Position numbers and translations under genes: made by a program. Below are positions 1-10,688 of a stretch of DNA of 36,765 bases, in pieces (position 1 is the stretch's first letter; each line of letters opens with the position of its first letter). This stretch comes from Pavlovales sp. CCMP2436. Taxonomy: Eukaryota > Haptophyta > Pavlovophyceae > Pavlovales. The notes under the pieces are model-generated. The model was given only the letters and a program-made list of their open reading frames with translations. It was not told the origin of the DNA and searched no databases. The DNA lies in contig MU631354.1 of assembly GCA_026770615.1 (NCBI GenBank), positions 93,418 through 130,182 of the forward strand. Direction: 5' to 3'.

Positions 1-1
1 G

Positions 2-673
2 GCCGCGTACCGGCTCTTCTTCGATGGGGTAGGCCGGCGACCCGGGCCGAAGGTCGACCTCTACGCCGAGTACGACCACAAGGGTGGGCGGGCGGTCCCG
101 CGACTGCTTGAACTCAAGACCATGGCGTTCTGCAGGACTCGGTACAGGGACACCGACGGCAACTATCCTGGGCGTGCTATGGGCAGGCGAGCTGAATCGC
201 TTCCGGTAGAACGCATGGCGGAGCTCATCAAGATTGATCGCGACTTCTTCCACACGACCCCCGGACAGACTGGCCCGATGCAGGCCCGCGCACAGACCTT
301 CTGCAGTGCAGGCGGCTCCGCGTTCGCCGCCCTCGTGATTGGAGCCTTCGGCGAGTGGTCTGACGACCTGGAATCCTTCGTCGGGGACCTCGCCAGCATG
401 GGCGCAAGAGCGCTCCAAGCGCGCATGGGGCCTCCCTCCGCTGCGCAAGCGCGCAGCACTCTCCTGTGGAAGATGAGACAGGAGATCGGCATGTGCGCAC
501 TTTGAGGGCACGCCAAGGTCATCATTGCGCGCGCGCGATTGGAGCGCACCGGCACCGGCACCGGCAACGGCGGCGGCACACGCACTGACAGCGACGACGA
601 CGGCAACCCCGACGAGTGGGCTGAGGGCGCGTACCACCTCCGCAGGGAGACACGGTTTGGGATCGGCGCCTAA
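2..673 (+). pseudogene. C-terminal part of a mobile-element-like protein with an in-frame TGA
   Basis: The frame is open from the window edge to a TAA at 671-673 (223 codons), broken only by a TGA at 503-505. Both sides read as one protein: the part after the stop (GHAKVIIARARLERTG...) continues in the same frame with similar composition. The piece KVDLYAEYDHKGG followed by LLELKT has the spacing of a PD-(D/E)xK nuclease core (D, then ExK). The segment VIGAFGEWSDD resembles a GLVFGAFGEAS-type motif that I recall from proteins linked to reverse transcriptases in algal and dinoflagellate repeats. The family is therefore inferred from weak memory, and the nuclease role from motif spacing only. 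The 5' part lies outside the window. The single TGA makes this most likely a young pseudogene. A sequencing error or a shorter intact protein ending at 505 are alternatives. Confidence 0.5.
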
Positions 674-1236
674 GTATGCCGCCTGGGTGACTACATGCCG
701 CCTGAGTGACTGAACGTCGTCGCGCCTACACGCTCGGAGTCGACCACTTCTGAGGCAGAAAGTCTGCAACCCACTGCCTGCTGCCCTTTTCTTAGTAAGT
801 AATTCGTAGTTAAAAATAAATAAAAATACCCTTGGGCCAACCAACCCCTATTGGAAGTTTAGGCCTTAAATTTAGCAAATATAGAAAACTTGCAAAACGG
901 AACAAATGACGTGGGACAGCTGCAGCTATAATCCATAGCTATTCCAGTAAAGATTTCGCCAGTGGGGTTTTACTGGGGTGTTCGGATTTCGACCCACGGG
1001 GGGTCGTTCCGGCCTCTTTTTCAAAAGGAGCGCGAGGGGGGGGTCGTTCCGCCCGATCGCGGCCGCAGGCCGCGAGCTCGGACGTAGGGGGGGTACGTTC
1101 AACGTTCGCGGCTGCAAGCCGCGGGGTAAGTAAGGGGGGGTACGTTCAACGTTCCCTCTCAAAAGTGCCGGCACAGAAGTACAAGGGCGGGGGGTTACAA
1201 AATGACGCACGTATTACTATTGAGTGTAAAATATTT
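674..1236. other. Intergenic, with duplicated G-rich motifs
   Basis: I see no gene here. An AT-rich stretch (about 790-960) is followed by two pairs of direct repeats: GGGGGTCGTTCCG near 1000 and 1042, and GGGGGGTACGTTCAACGTTC at about 1089-1108 and 1135-1154. The duplicated motifs alternate with short palindromes (GCGGCCGCAGGCCGC, GCGGCTGCAAGCCGC). The pattern suggests a decayed repeat or replication-slippage product, not coding sequence. Confidence 0.5.
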
Positions 1237-1399
1237 GCGGCTCAGCATGGTTCAACCTATTGGTGTTGTTCAGTCACTGGCTTGGTCGACGTCAGACCAA
1301 AACCCTCATGCACCAGCACTCACACCAAAGGGTGTGAGTGTGTGCGCCCCGGCCCCCACGCCCCACCTCGGCCGCGCCTCGGCCGCCGCAGCCCTGCCG
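1237..1399 (+). repeat. Dispersed repeat, copy A (inverse copy at 26645-26821)
   Basis: This segment starts GCGGCTCAGCATGGTTCAAC and is found again in reverse orientation at 26645-26821 with small indels. The first 20 bases also occur alone at 12167-12186. All three are preceded, in the orientation of the repeat, by AT-rich DNA, so the shared start may be an element terminus. Both long copies can encode the same short peptide (RPKPSCTSTHT...), but the frames are short and I do not call a gene. Confidence 0.7.
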
Positions 1400-1531
1400 T
1401 TGAGTGACTCCAAGAGTCTTGATGGAGCTTCCAACACTCAACAGCCACCGGTCTGGCGCGTCTGAACGTTTAATCGTAGAAGGGCCGTGTATTAATGAAT
1501 GGGGAATCTAGCTGGCTGTCTCACTTTCTGT

Positions 1532-1549
1532 CTGATCGAATTCGATCAG
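1532..1549. other. Perfect 18-bp palindrome downstream of the SET gene
   Basis: CTGATCGAATTCGATCAG is self-complementary over all 18 bases. It lies about 60 bases beyond the stop codon of the minus-strand SET gene, so it could form a hairpin in the 3' untranslated region. Function unknown. Confidence 0.5.
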
Positions 1550-1607
1550 GTCTGAGCGCTGCGCCATCATTATCTGCGCTCTGATACGACCTGCCCTGGT
1601 GCAGATC

Positions 1608-2348
1608 TCAAACGGGCGATGAGCCCGGGGCAGAGTCGTGCCAGTAGTCGTCGCCATAATCAAAGACCAACTGTGGAGAGTCACACGGGGGGGGGTGTTA
1701 CATTGGAAAGTTACGGATGTGGCCATTGGAAACATAGGGTGTGACATAGGGTGGTGGCGGGTGTAACACAGGTCAGCAACACACCTCCTCCCCCGCCTGG
1801 ACCGCCCGAAGGGTCACAAACCAAGCGCGAGGCTTTCCACCGAGACCGCGCGGCAACGTCTTGAGCGCGATGTTTGGCGCGTTGTCGTGGTTGAGGTAGC
1901 GGCACCAATTCGAGTGCTGCGGGTCCTCGGCGTCGACAAAGATGTCGCCCCCGACACCTAGAATGTAGGCGCCCGAGACGGTCACCCCCCTCTGCCGTCG
2001 CGACTCGATCCATGCGCGGTCCGCCTCGGCCACCTCGCCGAGCCCCAGGTAGCGCGCGTCCTTCTCGCGGGCGCTCATGATCTCGCCCACGTAGTCGCCC
2101 ACGAGCTCGCCCGCCCCACGCGCACGCGCTGCAAAGGCGCCCATCCCCTTGCCCGGAGATGGCCTGATATCTGCGCCTGCCGCGGCCGCTCCCTCGACGT
2201 CCACGAGCGCGGCCCCCACGCTTGCCCCCGACAGGTCGCGCGCGCACATGGAGACGCGAACCGGCTGCCGGAGCACGCTGCGTGCGTCGAGGAGCGGCAG
2301 CGCCAGCGCGAGCGCTGTGGCGAAAGCCAACGCGTTCCTACGCGCCAT
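1608..2348 (-). CDS. Small SET-domain protein (lysine methyltransferase-like), two exons
   Basis: Two exons, 2348-1785 and 1670-1608, joined in phase 0 across a 114-bp intron (donor GTGTGT, acceptor CACAG), give 208 residues. SET-domain landmarks are in order: GKGMGAFAARA and GELVGDYVGEI (about residues 67-90), YLNHDNAPN (about 151-159, matching the NHxxxPN step that helps form the S-adenosylmethionine site), and GEELVFDYGDDYW (about 186-198), the usual C-terminal tyrosine motif. That last motif is split by the intron: GEE ends exon 1 and LVFDYGDDYW starts exon 2, which confirms the splice. The start was chosen at ARRNALAFATALALALPLL because it gives a short basic, then hydrophobic N terminus, suggesting a signal or transit peptide. 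An upstream in-frame ATG at 2417 exists. There are no pre-SET or post-SET cysteine clusters. Substrate unknown; it may act in an organelle and not on histones. Confidence 0.85.
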
Positions 2349-3246
2349 CCGAGCTGGAGCGCGGGTGTGTGCAGAAGCTAGGTGTGTGCCTACGGTGTGC
2401 CACCAGCAAGGGTGCACACCGACTCGTGCCGGACCGGCTGATGAACGCGCCTGATGAACGTCGCAGGATGGCGGCCAAAGCTGAAAGCGACCACATTTTC
2501 GTCTCGCCGCGGCATGCTCGCGGAACGGGCAGGGAGTGTGCCTGTGCTGGTAACTTTGAGGCCAACCCGGTTGCCTCAGCAGCGTCGTTCGATTCTGAAA
2601 TCGTTCGATGGATGGCGGCGAGCACGGAGCAGCTCATAACTAGTCACGACCTGTTGGCAACACCGTGTAGTGCATGTTGGAAACTAGATTGTCGGGCAAT
2701 TGTCCGCTTCGCCGACAGTACGCTTTGGAACGCATGCATGGCAAGGCATGGTCGGAAAATGTCAGGTGTCAGGCGAAGTCTGCATACGGTACCCTGCATA
2801 CCGTATAACTTGCTTCTATTTATCAACCGCAATTCGAAAAAGGGTGTTCAATTACATATAGGTGTAACTAACTATTAAAACATGGCGCGAGTAGTTTGCA
2901 GTCACAGCCAGCGGCACTGCCGGCCCGCGCACGTACCGCGCTCTCAGTCAGAGCCGTCAAGACATCTCACAGCCGAGCGAGACTGAGCGGCGCGGAGCGG
3001 GTAAAGACGACAGGACCTGTGCTGGCTTGGCCGTGCGCAGCTGGCAGGCGATGGTGACGGCGACGGAGTTACGCGCGCGTCTGTAGAATGGACCCACGAG
3101 CGCCGAATTGCACGCGTCGAATCTGCCGAGCTCGATCCGAGCTCGATCCGAGCACGGACGTGATTTCTGCGGTTGCGCTCGTCCTGCAACTCGCGCATCG
3201 CTTCTAGGAACTCGGAGCTCAGAGAGACTCTATCGCGCGCCCTTTC
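2349..3246. other. Intergenic, no gene seen
   Basis: The sequence changes from mixed composition to GC-rich near 2900. A short direct repeat GAGCTCGATCC occurs twice near 3130-3150. Open frames here overlap on both strands and show no recognisable motif. Confidence 0.4.
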
Positions 3247-3849
3247 TCAGGCGTCGCCTCTGAGCTCGTGCCGCAGCTGCGGGTACGGCACTGCGTCCAC
3301 CGCTCGCCGCAGCGAGTCGTAGAGCTCAGCCGTCAAGAGCTCTGTCGTCGAGCTCAGCTCCGTCGCTGCAGCGCACCCCAGTGCGGCAGCTGCCGCATTG
3401 GGGTGCGATGGCTGCGAAGCACACCGCGCGTCTTCATTCGACGAGCGCGTCGTCCACGTTCACGTTGGAGGCGTCGCACGCCAGGCTCATACGCGCGTGC
3501 GCTCGGGGAGTTCCACGCGGCCTGCTCGACCCGTTCGCTCGACGCGCGGCTGCTCGCCCACCGTACTGAGCTCGTCGACGCCCAGGCCGGCAGTCACGTA
3601 CGCGACAGAGTCGGATCCGTCGGTCACGGCGAGGACGAGCGCGCGGCCGCTCTGCTCGATCGCCAGCGCTGCCCACCGCCTCGCACTCTCCAGCTCGAGG
3701 TGCTCACGCGCGCCGAGCGGGAGGACGAGGTGCTCGCCGTCCTCGCCGCAGCGCACGCGCCACGCCCGGCGGCCGTCGAGCGCCGCGTCGGCGAGCACGG
3801 CCCAGCCGCGCCGCGCAAAGTCCGCCGATACCGCCTCCGCCTCCGCCAT
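3247..3849 (-). CDS. Possible tRNA-splicing endonuclease subunit Sen15, two exons
   Basis: Exons 3849-3493 and 3411-3247, joined in phase 0 over an 81-bp intron (donor GTATGA, acceptor TTCGCAG), give about 173 residues. Residues about 10-95 have the Sen15 pattern: a tryptophan-containing strand (RRGWAVLADA), a strand HLVLPLGARE in the place of the family's VVP segment, a helix, and then ALVLAVTDGSDSVAYVT, which resembles the family's LAI.DSDSTIVYY strand. Sen15 is a non-catalytic subunit that pairs with the catalytic Sen2/Sen34 and helps cut introns out of tRNA. Exon 2 is helix-rich (ELYDSLRRAVDAV, PYPQLRHEL) with no known motif. The assignment rests on one short motif and overall length, so a generic hypothetical protein is the alternative. 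The gene is divergent from the splicing helicase, only 35 bp away. Confidence 0.5.
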
Positions 3850-3884
3850 CGTGATTTTCGCGAGATGCGCGCGCGGGCTGCGCG
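3850..3884. promoter_or_regulatory. Very short divergent intergenic region (35 bp)
   Basis: The two start codons face away from each other with 35 bases between them, so both genes must start transcription within this gap or inside each other's coding sequence unless the helicase begins at a later ATG. No TATA-like element is visible. The region is inferred to be a bidirectional promoter. Confidence 0.4.
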
Positions 3885-6800
3885 ATGGACGCGGCCAATT
3901 CGCTCGCGGGGGACGTGGCCAGGAGGCTCTCGCGCCACCTCAACCTGCAGGGGGACAACCAGGCGCTCAGCCGCAAGGTGATTGGGTTCGCGCTCAGCTC
4001 GGCGAACCAGGGTGAGTTCACCGAGAAGTGTGCCGCCACCGCGCCGCTGCAGCCGGCGTTTGTGGCCGAGCTGTGGGCGCGCATCCAGTCCGCGCGCGGC
4101 ACGGCTCCGATCCAGTCGTCGGGGTCACACGGCGGCGGCGCGATGCAGCCGCCGGCGGCGCTTGCAAGTGTGGCGGGCGCGGAGAGCATGGCGGGCTCGG
4201 GGTCCCTCTCCGCGTCCGCGGACAGGCTCGAGGGCAGCGACCCCGCCGCGCGCGGCGGCTTGCTGTTGGCGGGCGGCGCATCTGGCAGCCATAGCTTCAA
4301 CCGGCCGGCGCTCTGCCCGGCCGGGGGCGGCTCGGGGCTGGGGCTGGACAAGCTCGCCGCGGCCAAGCGCCGCGAGCGCGAGGGTAGCCTCGGCGGCGCG
4401 CGCGGTGCGCCCAAGCTCTCGTTCGCGGGCGAGGACGAGGAGGTCAGCGCGGCTCCCCGGCGGTCCGAGGGTCCGCGCCTGCCTCCCTCCCGCGTGAGGG
4501 AGGCACGGGGGGGCGACGGCGCGCGGACGGACGGGGGCGTGCGCGCGGGCGGCGATGGCGGTCAGGGCGGCGAGGTGCGAGGGGGCGCGGCGGGCACGCA
4601 GTTCCGCGCGGTGCGCGAGCCGACGCCGTCGCATCCAGGCGGGGTGAACCAGGCGGCGCTCGACCGCATCGCGGGGCGGGTGCGCGAGCGGCTCAAGGGC
4701 GGGGTGCAGTTCTTCACCAAGTCCACCGAGCAGTTCACCGGCGGGCTCGAGTCGAGTCGGCCGGACGCGGAGGCGGACGACGCCGCGTCGGACGCGGGCG
4801 GAGGGAGTGACGGCTCATTTCGCGCGCCGTCACAGCCGCGCTCCGAGGCGCACGCCTACCCGTGGCACCTGGAGGGCACGCCGCGCGCGCTCGATCTGCA
4901 CTCGCCGCGCGACACGCCCACACCTGCACACCGCCCGCACCTCGCCGGCGGCGCGAGCGGCCGATCGGGCGCGGCGCTGCCGCCCACACCGCTGGTGGGC
5001 TTCGCCCCTCCGACCCCGCAGACGCACGGCGCGGCGGGGCTGGGCGGCGAGCCGGGCCGTCCATCGGCCGAGCGCTCCTACCTCGCCGTCGGCGGCTCGG
5101 ACGCGGAGCTCGGCGGCGCCGACGAGAGCTCGGCGGCGGGCGCGGCCGCGCGGCAGGCGCGCGCGGGCGTGGAGCCGAACGCCGCGGCGGAGCGCGAGAT
5201 GGAGCGGCAGTGGTACGACAACGATGAGGACGGCGCCACGGCCGACCCGGAGGCGGACCCGTTCGCCGCACTGGGCGACGAGGCCTCCTTCGCCGCCAAG
5301 GCCGAGGCCGTCAAGAAGCGCGCGGAGACGGGCCGGCGGCAGTCGGGGCGCGAGCAGCGGGCCCGGGAGCAAGACCGGTGGGAGAACGACCGGCTGCGCG
5401 CGTCGGGCGTCGGCGCTCTGGGCGAGCTGGACGAGGACGAGGACAATCTCGAGATCCGCACGCACGTGCTGGTGCACGACCTGCGCCCGCCCTTCCTCGA
5501 CGGGCGCGTCGTCTTCTCCAAGCAGGCCGAGCCGGTGCTGCCCGTCAAGGACCCCACCTCCGACATGGCCGTCAACTCGAAGAAGGGCTCCGCGCTCGTG
5601 CGCGAGGTGCGCGAGCGGCGCGAGCGCGAGCGCGCGACCAAGGACAAGTTCTCGACGGCGGGCACCATGATCGGCAAAATCATCGGCGGCGTGGCGGCGG
5701 GCGCGCCCGCGGCGGACGGCGAGGTGGGCGGCGGCGGCGAGGCGCAGTGGGGTGCTGACGTGCAGCTGCGCACGGCGGAGGAGCGCGGCGCCGACGTGGA
5801 CGAGGGCGACGGCGACGGCGGGCGCAAGGGGCGGGGGTACGCGGACCACATGAAGGTGAAGCAGGAGGCGGTCTCCGAGTTCGCCAAGAACAAGAGCCTC
5901 AAGCAGCAGCGCGAGTTCCTCCCCGTCTTCCAGTGCCGCGCGCAGCTCCTCGACATCGTGCGCGACAACTCCGTGGTGGTGATGGTGGGCGAGACCGGAT
6001 CGGGCAAGACCACGCAGCTCACGCAGTACCTGCACGAGGAGGGGTACACCAACTACGGGCTCGTCGGGTGCACGCAGCCGCGGCGCGTGGCGGCGATGAG
6101 CGTGGCCAAGCGCGTGGCCGACGAGATGGACGTCGAGCTGGGCAAGACGGTGGGCTTCATCATCCGCTTTTAAGACTGCCCCTCTCACTCGCTGACCCTC
6201 TCCCTCCCGCTGACGTCCCCTCTCTCTGCTGACTGCCTCCCTCTCCTGCCCCTCCCTTTGACTGCTCCTCCCGCTGACTGCCCCCTCTTCCCCCCCCCTT
6301 GCTTTAGGTGGGCTACACCATCCGCTTCGAGGACGTGAGTGGCCCCGACACGCTGATCAAGTACATGACGGACGGCATCCTGCTGCGCGAGTCGCTCGTC
6401 GACCGCGACCTGGACAAGTACTCGTGCATCGTGATGGACGAGGCGCACGAGCGCTCGCTCAACACCGACATCCTCTTCGGCATCCTCAAGGGAGTCGTCA
6501 GCCGGCGGCGTGACCTCAAGCTGATCGTCACCTCCGCCACGCTCGACGCGGAGAAGTTCGCCTCCTTCTTCGGCAGCGTGCCCGTGTTCACCATCCCCGG
6601 CCGCACCTTCCCCGTCGAGGTCTTCTGGTCGAAGACGCCGGTGGAGGACTACGTGGAGGCGGCGGTCAAGCAGGCGATCCAGATCCACGTGTCGCACGGG
6701 CCAGGCGACATCCTGATCTTCATGACGGGGCAGGAGGACATCGAGTGCACCTGCGCGGTGATCTGCGAACGCGTCAAGCAGATTGGCGAGGGGGTGGCGC

Positions 6801-8472
6801 CTTTGCTGGTGCTGCCGATCTACTCGATGCTCCCGTCGGAGCTGCAGGCCAAGATCTTCCAGCGCGCTGAGAACGGCGCGCGCAAGATCATCGTGGCGAC
6901 CAACATCGCCGAGACTTCGCTCACTGTCGACGGCATCCTCTACGTGATCGACTGCGGCTTCGCCAAGCTGAAGGTCTACAACCCGAAGATGGGAATGGAC
7001 GCGCTGCAGGTCTTCCCCGAGAGCCGCGCCGCTGCCAACCAGCGCTCGGGCCGCGCGGGGCGGACGGGGCCGGGGCGCACGTTCCGCCTCTTCACCGAGA
7101 GCGCCTTCCGCGCGGAGATGCTCGCCGCGACTGTGCCCGAGATCCAGCGCACCAACCTGGGCATGGTGGTGCTGCTGCTCAAGAGCCTCGGGGTCGAGGA
7201 CCTGCTGCAGTTCGACTTCATGGACCCGCCGCCGCAGGAGAACCTCCTCAACTCCATGTACCAGCTCTGGTGCGCCTGCCATCTGCCCTCCACCTGCCCC
7301 CTTGCCCACGCTCCCCCAGACCCCCTCCCCCCCGGTCTCATGCACGCCCCCCCCCTCCCCCCGTCTGCTGCCGCATGGATGAAGAGGTTCTTTATATAAC
7401 TACTTATTTATAATTATTATTTATATATAAATCATAAGTAATAACAATAAATAATATATTCCACCGCAAAGGTTCCTCGGCGCCCTCGACGAGAGCGGCA
7501 AGCTGACCACGATGGGCCGGCGGATGGTGGAGTTCCCGCTCGACCCGCCGCTCGCCAAGATGCTCATCCACGCGGAGGCCGAGGGGTGCGCTGCGGAGGT
7601 GCTGACGGTGGTGGCGATGCTATCGATGCCGTCTGTCTTCTACCGGCCGCGCGAGCGGGAGGAAGAGAGCGACGCAATGCGCGAGAAGTTCTTCGTGCCC
7701 GAGTCGGACCACCTGACGCTGCTCAACGTCTACCAGCGCTGGGCGCAGTACGGCTTCCGCTCCGACTGGTGCGCGCGCCACTTCGTGCACGCCAAGGCGC
7801 TTAAGAAGGTCAAGGAGGTGCGCGAGCAGCTCGAGCTTATCGCGCGGCAGCACAAGTTCGCCGTCAAGTCGTGCGGCGCCGAGTGGGACGTGGTGCGCCG
7901 GTGCGTGTGCTCGGCCTACTTCGACAACGCCGCGCGCATGAAGTCGATGGGCGAGTACCTCAACATGCGCACGGGCATGCCGTGCCACATGCACCCCTCC
8001 TCCGCCCTCTTCGGCATGGGCGTGCAGCCCGACTACGTCGTCTACCCCGAGCTCGTCCTCACCTCCAAGGTGCGCCCCCCCCCCCCCGCCACCGTGCCCC
8101 CTCTCGCGTCGTCCGCCCGCTGCTTACCCCCCCCCCTTCCTCGCGCGGTGGTGCGTGCAGGAGTACATGATGAACGTGACCGCCGTCGACGCGCACTGGC
8201 TGGCCGAGCTTGGGCCGATGTTCTTCTCCGTCAAGGAGGGGCACGAGACGCGCGCGGAGAAGCGGCGCAAGCAGACGGCGCACAAGCGCAAGATGGAGGA
8301 GGCCGCGGCCGCGCAGCAAGCCGAGCGCGCCGCCGAGGAGGCCGAGCGCGCGGCCGACCCCGTGCGCGCGCGCATGCAGCGGGTGGCGACGCCGGGCGGG
8401 GACGGCGGCGCCAGCGTCACCTCGGGTGGGGCGCTCAAGCGCGCCAAGACGCCGAGGCGCATGGGCATGTGA
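3885..8472 (+). CDS. DHX38: Pre-mRNA-splicing DEAH-box ATP-dependent helicase PRP16/DHX38
   Basis: Four exons (3885-6149, 6308-7269, 7472-8069, 8161-8472) join in frame to about 1378 residues; human DHX38 is about 1230. PRP16 remodels the spliceosome after the first step of splicing. The N-terminal third is low-complexity, then comes the family signature WYDNDED (about 445), [20 protein letters not shown] (about 540-560) and [10 protein letters not shown]. Helicase motifs: [15 protein letters not shown] (about 702), [20 protein letters not shown] (799-802), TSATLDA (about 830), [20 protein letters not shown] and [12 protein letters not shown], followed by winged-helix, HA2 and OB-fold regions ([18 protein letters not shown]). 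The C terminus TPRRMGM matches the TPRR tail of DHX38. Introns are 158, 202 and 91 bp, with donors GTGGGC, GTGCGC and GTGCGC. Intron 1 starts with a copy of the start of exon 2. The start ATG follows the divergent gene closely; a later ATG is possible because the N terminus is poorly conserved. Confidence 0.95.
6150..6332 (+). repeat. Intron 1 of PRP16 bounded by a near-duplicate of the exon 2 start
   Basis: The first 25 bases of the intron (6150-6174) match the first 25 bases of exon 2 (6308-6332) at 20 positions, 18 of the first 20. Both read GTGGGCT.CA.CATCCGCTT. Read through, the intron copy encodes VGFIIRF and then a TAA, mirroring the true VGYTIRF. The rest of the intron is CT-rich. Confidence 0.8.
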
Positions 8473-10304
8473 GGCTGAGCTCGGCGTACAAATGCCCGAC
8501 TACTGTCGATTTGGCGAACGCGTGCCGTGATCACTGATTCAAAGCCGCACCAAGATTGTACACCGTTGGCCGCCCGTGTAATCCGTTCGCCCGCCTAGAC
8601 ACTTTGTGTTACTGTAAAACCAGGGATGACTGATTATTCTTAGAAAGGTAGATAAATCTGTTCATTTATCTGATGACTGTTCGTGTACTATACAACTGTA
8701 CAGAGCATTAGTTATGTACAGAGGCTATGGCATCGGTCAGGGGGGCAGCCCAAGTGCGAAACGACCACTACCACACAAATGTTGAAGTACTCCATGATTG
8801 AAGACAGAGCTCGCTCTAGAGGCTTCACTGGATTCGTCTCGGCGAGCTGTATATTATTCATCCATCATAAATTTGCGAGGTCGGTCGTGGGGGTGGTGAA
8901 TCAGTAACTAACGAAGTGATCTTTTAAAAAATGGGATATAGTATATAGCATTTTGGATACAATATATAGCATTTTGAATTTTTCGTATGTAATTTTAAGG
9001 CGCAGTTAGTTATGACAGAACCGGCTTTTTAAAAAGTTAGATACGAATCTACTGTAGATGTATATATTCAAAAATATACTGGCCAGGTTTCGCCTCTGTC
9101 TCAGGGATTTTAATTAGACCTGGCCGTGGCTGGCCCCCCCTGACCTGAGCTATAGCCCAGAGCATACAAGCTTACGCCCAATGTTAGTTATGTGTTTACG
9201 CCCACTTTTTATAACATATTGGGTGCATGCCTCGGCCGCGGCTGCCGCGGCGGTCGCGGCGGACATGGCACACGCACCTAAATTCGCCTTCGGCCGGACG
9301 TTCGTGGAATCGGGGGCGCTCCCGGGGAAGCTTCTCCAGGAGCCCCCGACCGCGCCGAAACAAGGTCGAACCTCGAGCCTGTTCAAACACGGGAGGGGGC
9401 GGACGGAAGGCACCGCACACGCATTGATTCACGCCTATAGTTGAAAGTTGCACGCACCTATTTAAAACCCAAGCGCTCTCGATGCTATTATTGCTAGGGG
9501 GCTGCAGGATGGAAAATCGAGGTCCGGATCGGGCGTTTCGATGTCGCGTTCGGCTACATGCGGAGCTTTTGGTTGCATGGCACGCGGGCGGGACGGACTC
9601 CCGGGCGCGCATCGCCTCGGAGCTACGCGCCTCGTTTCAATGTTCACGTTGCGAGTGATGCTTGTACTCCCCGGGCCAATAATACGTACGTCGCAATGGG
9701 TACACACTACATTTGGAGACCTTCCTAACGTCCCCGCGGGCTAAAAAGTTAGGGCCCAATCGCAAAGCCTCCGGGGCACATTTGGCTAGCTGACAAGCAC
9801 CCATTCTGAGTGGTCACCAGTCAGAAGAAAAATTGAGTTACGTTAATAAATAAATAAATAGCCGAGTTTTGAGAGTTGTGTTTCAACTTTTGAGAACCCG
9901 GCCGCCTACCGGCCACCTACGCCGCGGGGACTCGGATCCCAGCCGCGCCACGCCTGGAGGTGGTACCGCTGGGTTGTGGGCGGGCATGGTGTGTGCAGGG
10001 GGTGCTCCCCGAGCGCGCCATGCCGCCTTTGAGGCGCGCAGGTGCGGCCGTCGCGCCCTCGTTCCCCTGATGCGGGTGATGATAAGGTGGGTCTTCGGAG
10101 GAGAAGGGCACACAGTTCGCCTATGAGGATCTGGATCGCTCCCGGGGCCTTCTCCCGGTCCCCGGGCCTTCAGGGAGGCCGGGGAGCCGTCGCGTGGTGG
10201 CGCGTCAGGCGTTCACCCCGAGCTGTGGGATGGATGGAAACAGATCAGTGCTCTGTTTCCGAACATTTGGACCATCATGTCGGCGGGAAGATTGGACGCG
10301 AGGT
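8473..10304. other. Long intergenic region without a convincing gene
   Basis: Mixed AT-rich and GC-rich blocks. A short tandem repeat with the core ATATAGCATTTTG occurs twice at about 8944-8983. The GC-rich pieces at about 9210-9420, 9500-9650 and 9890-10130 have open frames on both strands but no motif and no matching splice pattern. They may be remnants of mobile elements. Confidence 0.4.
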
Positions 10305-10688
10305 CTACATGTTCTCCACTTCGTGCATGAGGTCAAAGCCGGCAACGCCTTCGAAAACTTTGGGGACGAGGGTCAGCGCGAAGCCGTCGGCGACTCCATC
10401 GGCGACGGTTCCGCCATTCTTCTCCATGCCAGAGAACTGCTCGGCAAAGCCGGAGCCGGTCGCGGCTCCGCCCTTCTCGAGGGGCGCGAAGGCGTCGGCG
10501 AAGACTTGGGTGCCTCTGCCCATCTTCTCCGTGCCGGGGAGCTACTCGGTGAAGCCAGCCATAGCCGCGCCGCGGTGCTTCTCGATGGGCGCGAAGGCGT
10601 CGGCGAAGCCTTCGGTGCCTCCACCCCTCTCCTCCATGCCGGTGATCTGCTCGGCGAAGCCAGCCATAGGCGCGTTCCTTGCTGGCAT
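10305..10688 (-). pseudogene. Tandem-repeat protein interrupted by one TAG
   Basis: One minus-strand frame of 128 codons encodes three repeats of about 36 residues: MAGFAEQITGMEERGGGTE..., MAGFTE(stop)LPGTEKMGRGTQ..., and SGFAEQFSGMEKNGGTVADG..., ending near LMHEVENM. Each carries an ADAFAP(I/L)EK-like or ADGFAL step. The TAG at 10542-10544 falls exactly where the other two repeats have a glutamine (AEQ), so a CAG-to-TAG change explains it. Family not recognised; it resembles simple glycine-rich repeat proteins. I infer a recent pseudogene. A reassigned UAG is unlikely because other genes here end normally, including TAG at the FtsJ and 33766 genes. Confidence 0.55.

Noticed and set aside
4830..6188. 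452-codon minus-strand frame opposite PRP16 exon 1
   Set aside because: GC-rich codon bias creates long antisense frames. The plus strand carries clear helicase motifs and the antisense has none.
9869..10126. 85-codon plus-strand frame and its antisense partner
   Set aside because: Low-complexity GC-rich sequence without homology clues or introns.
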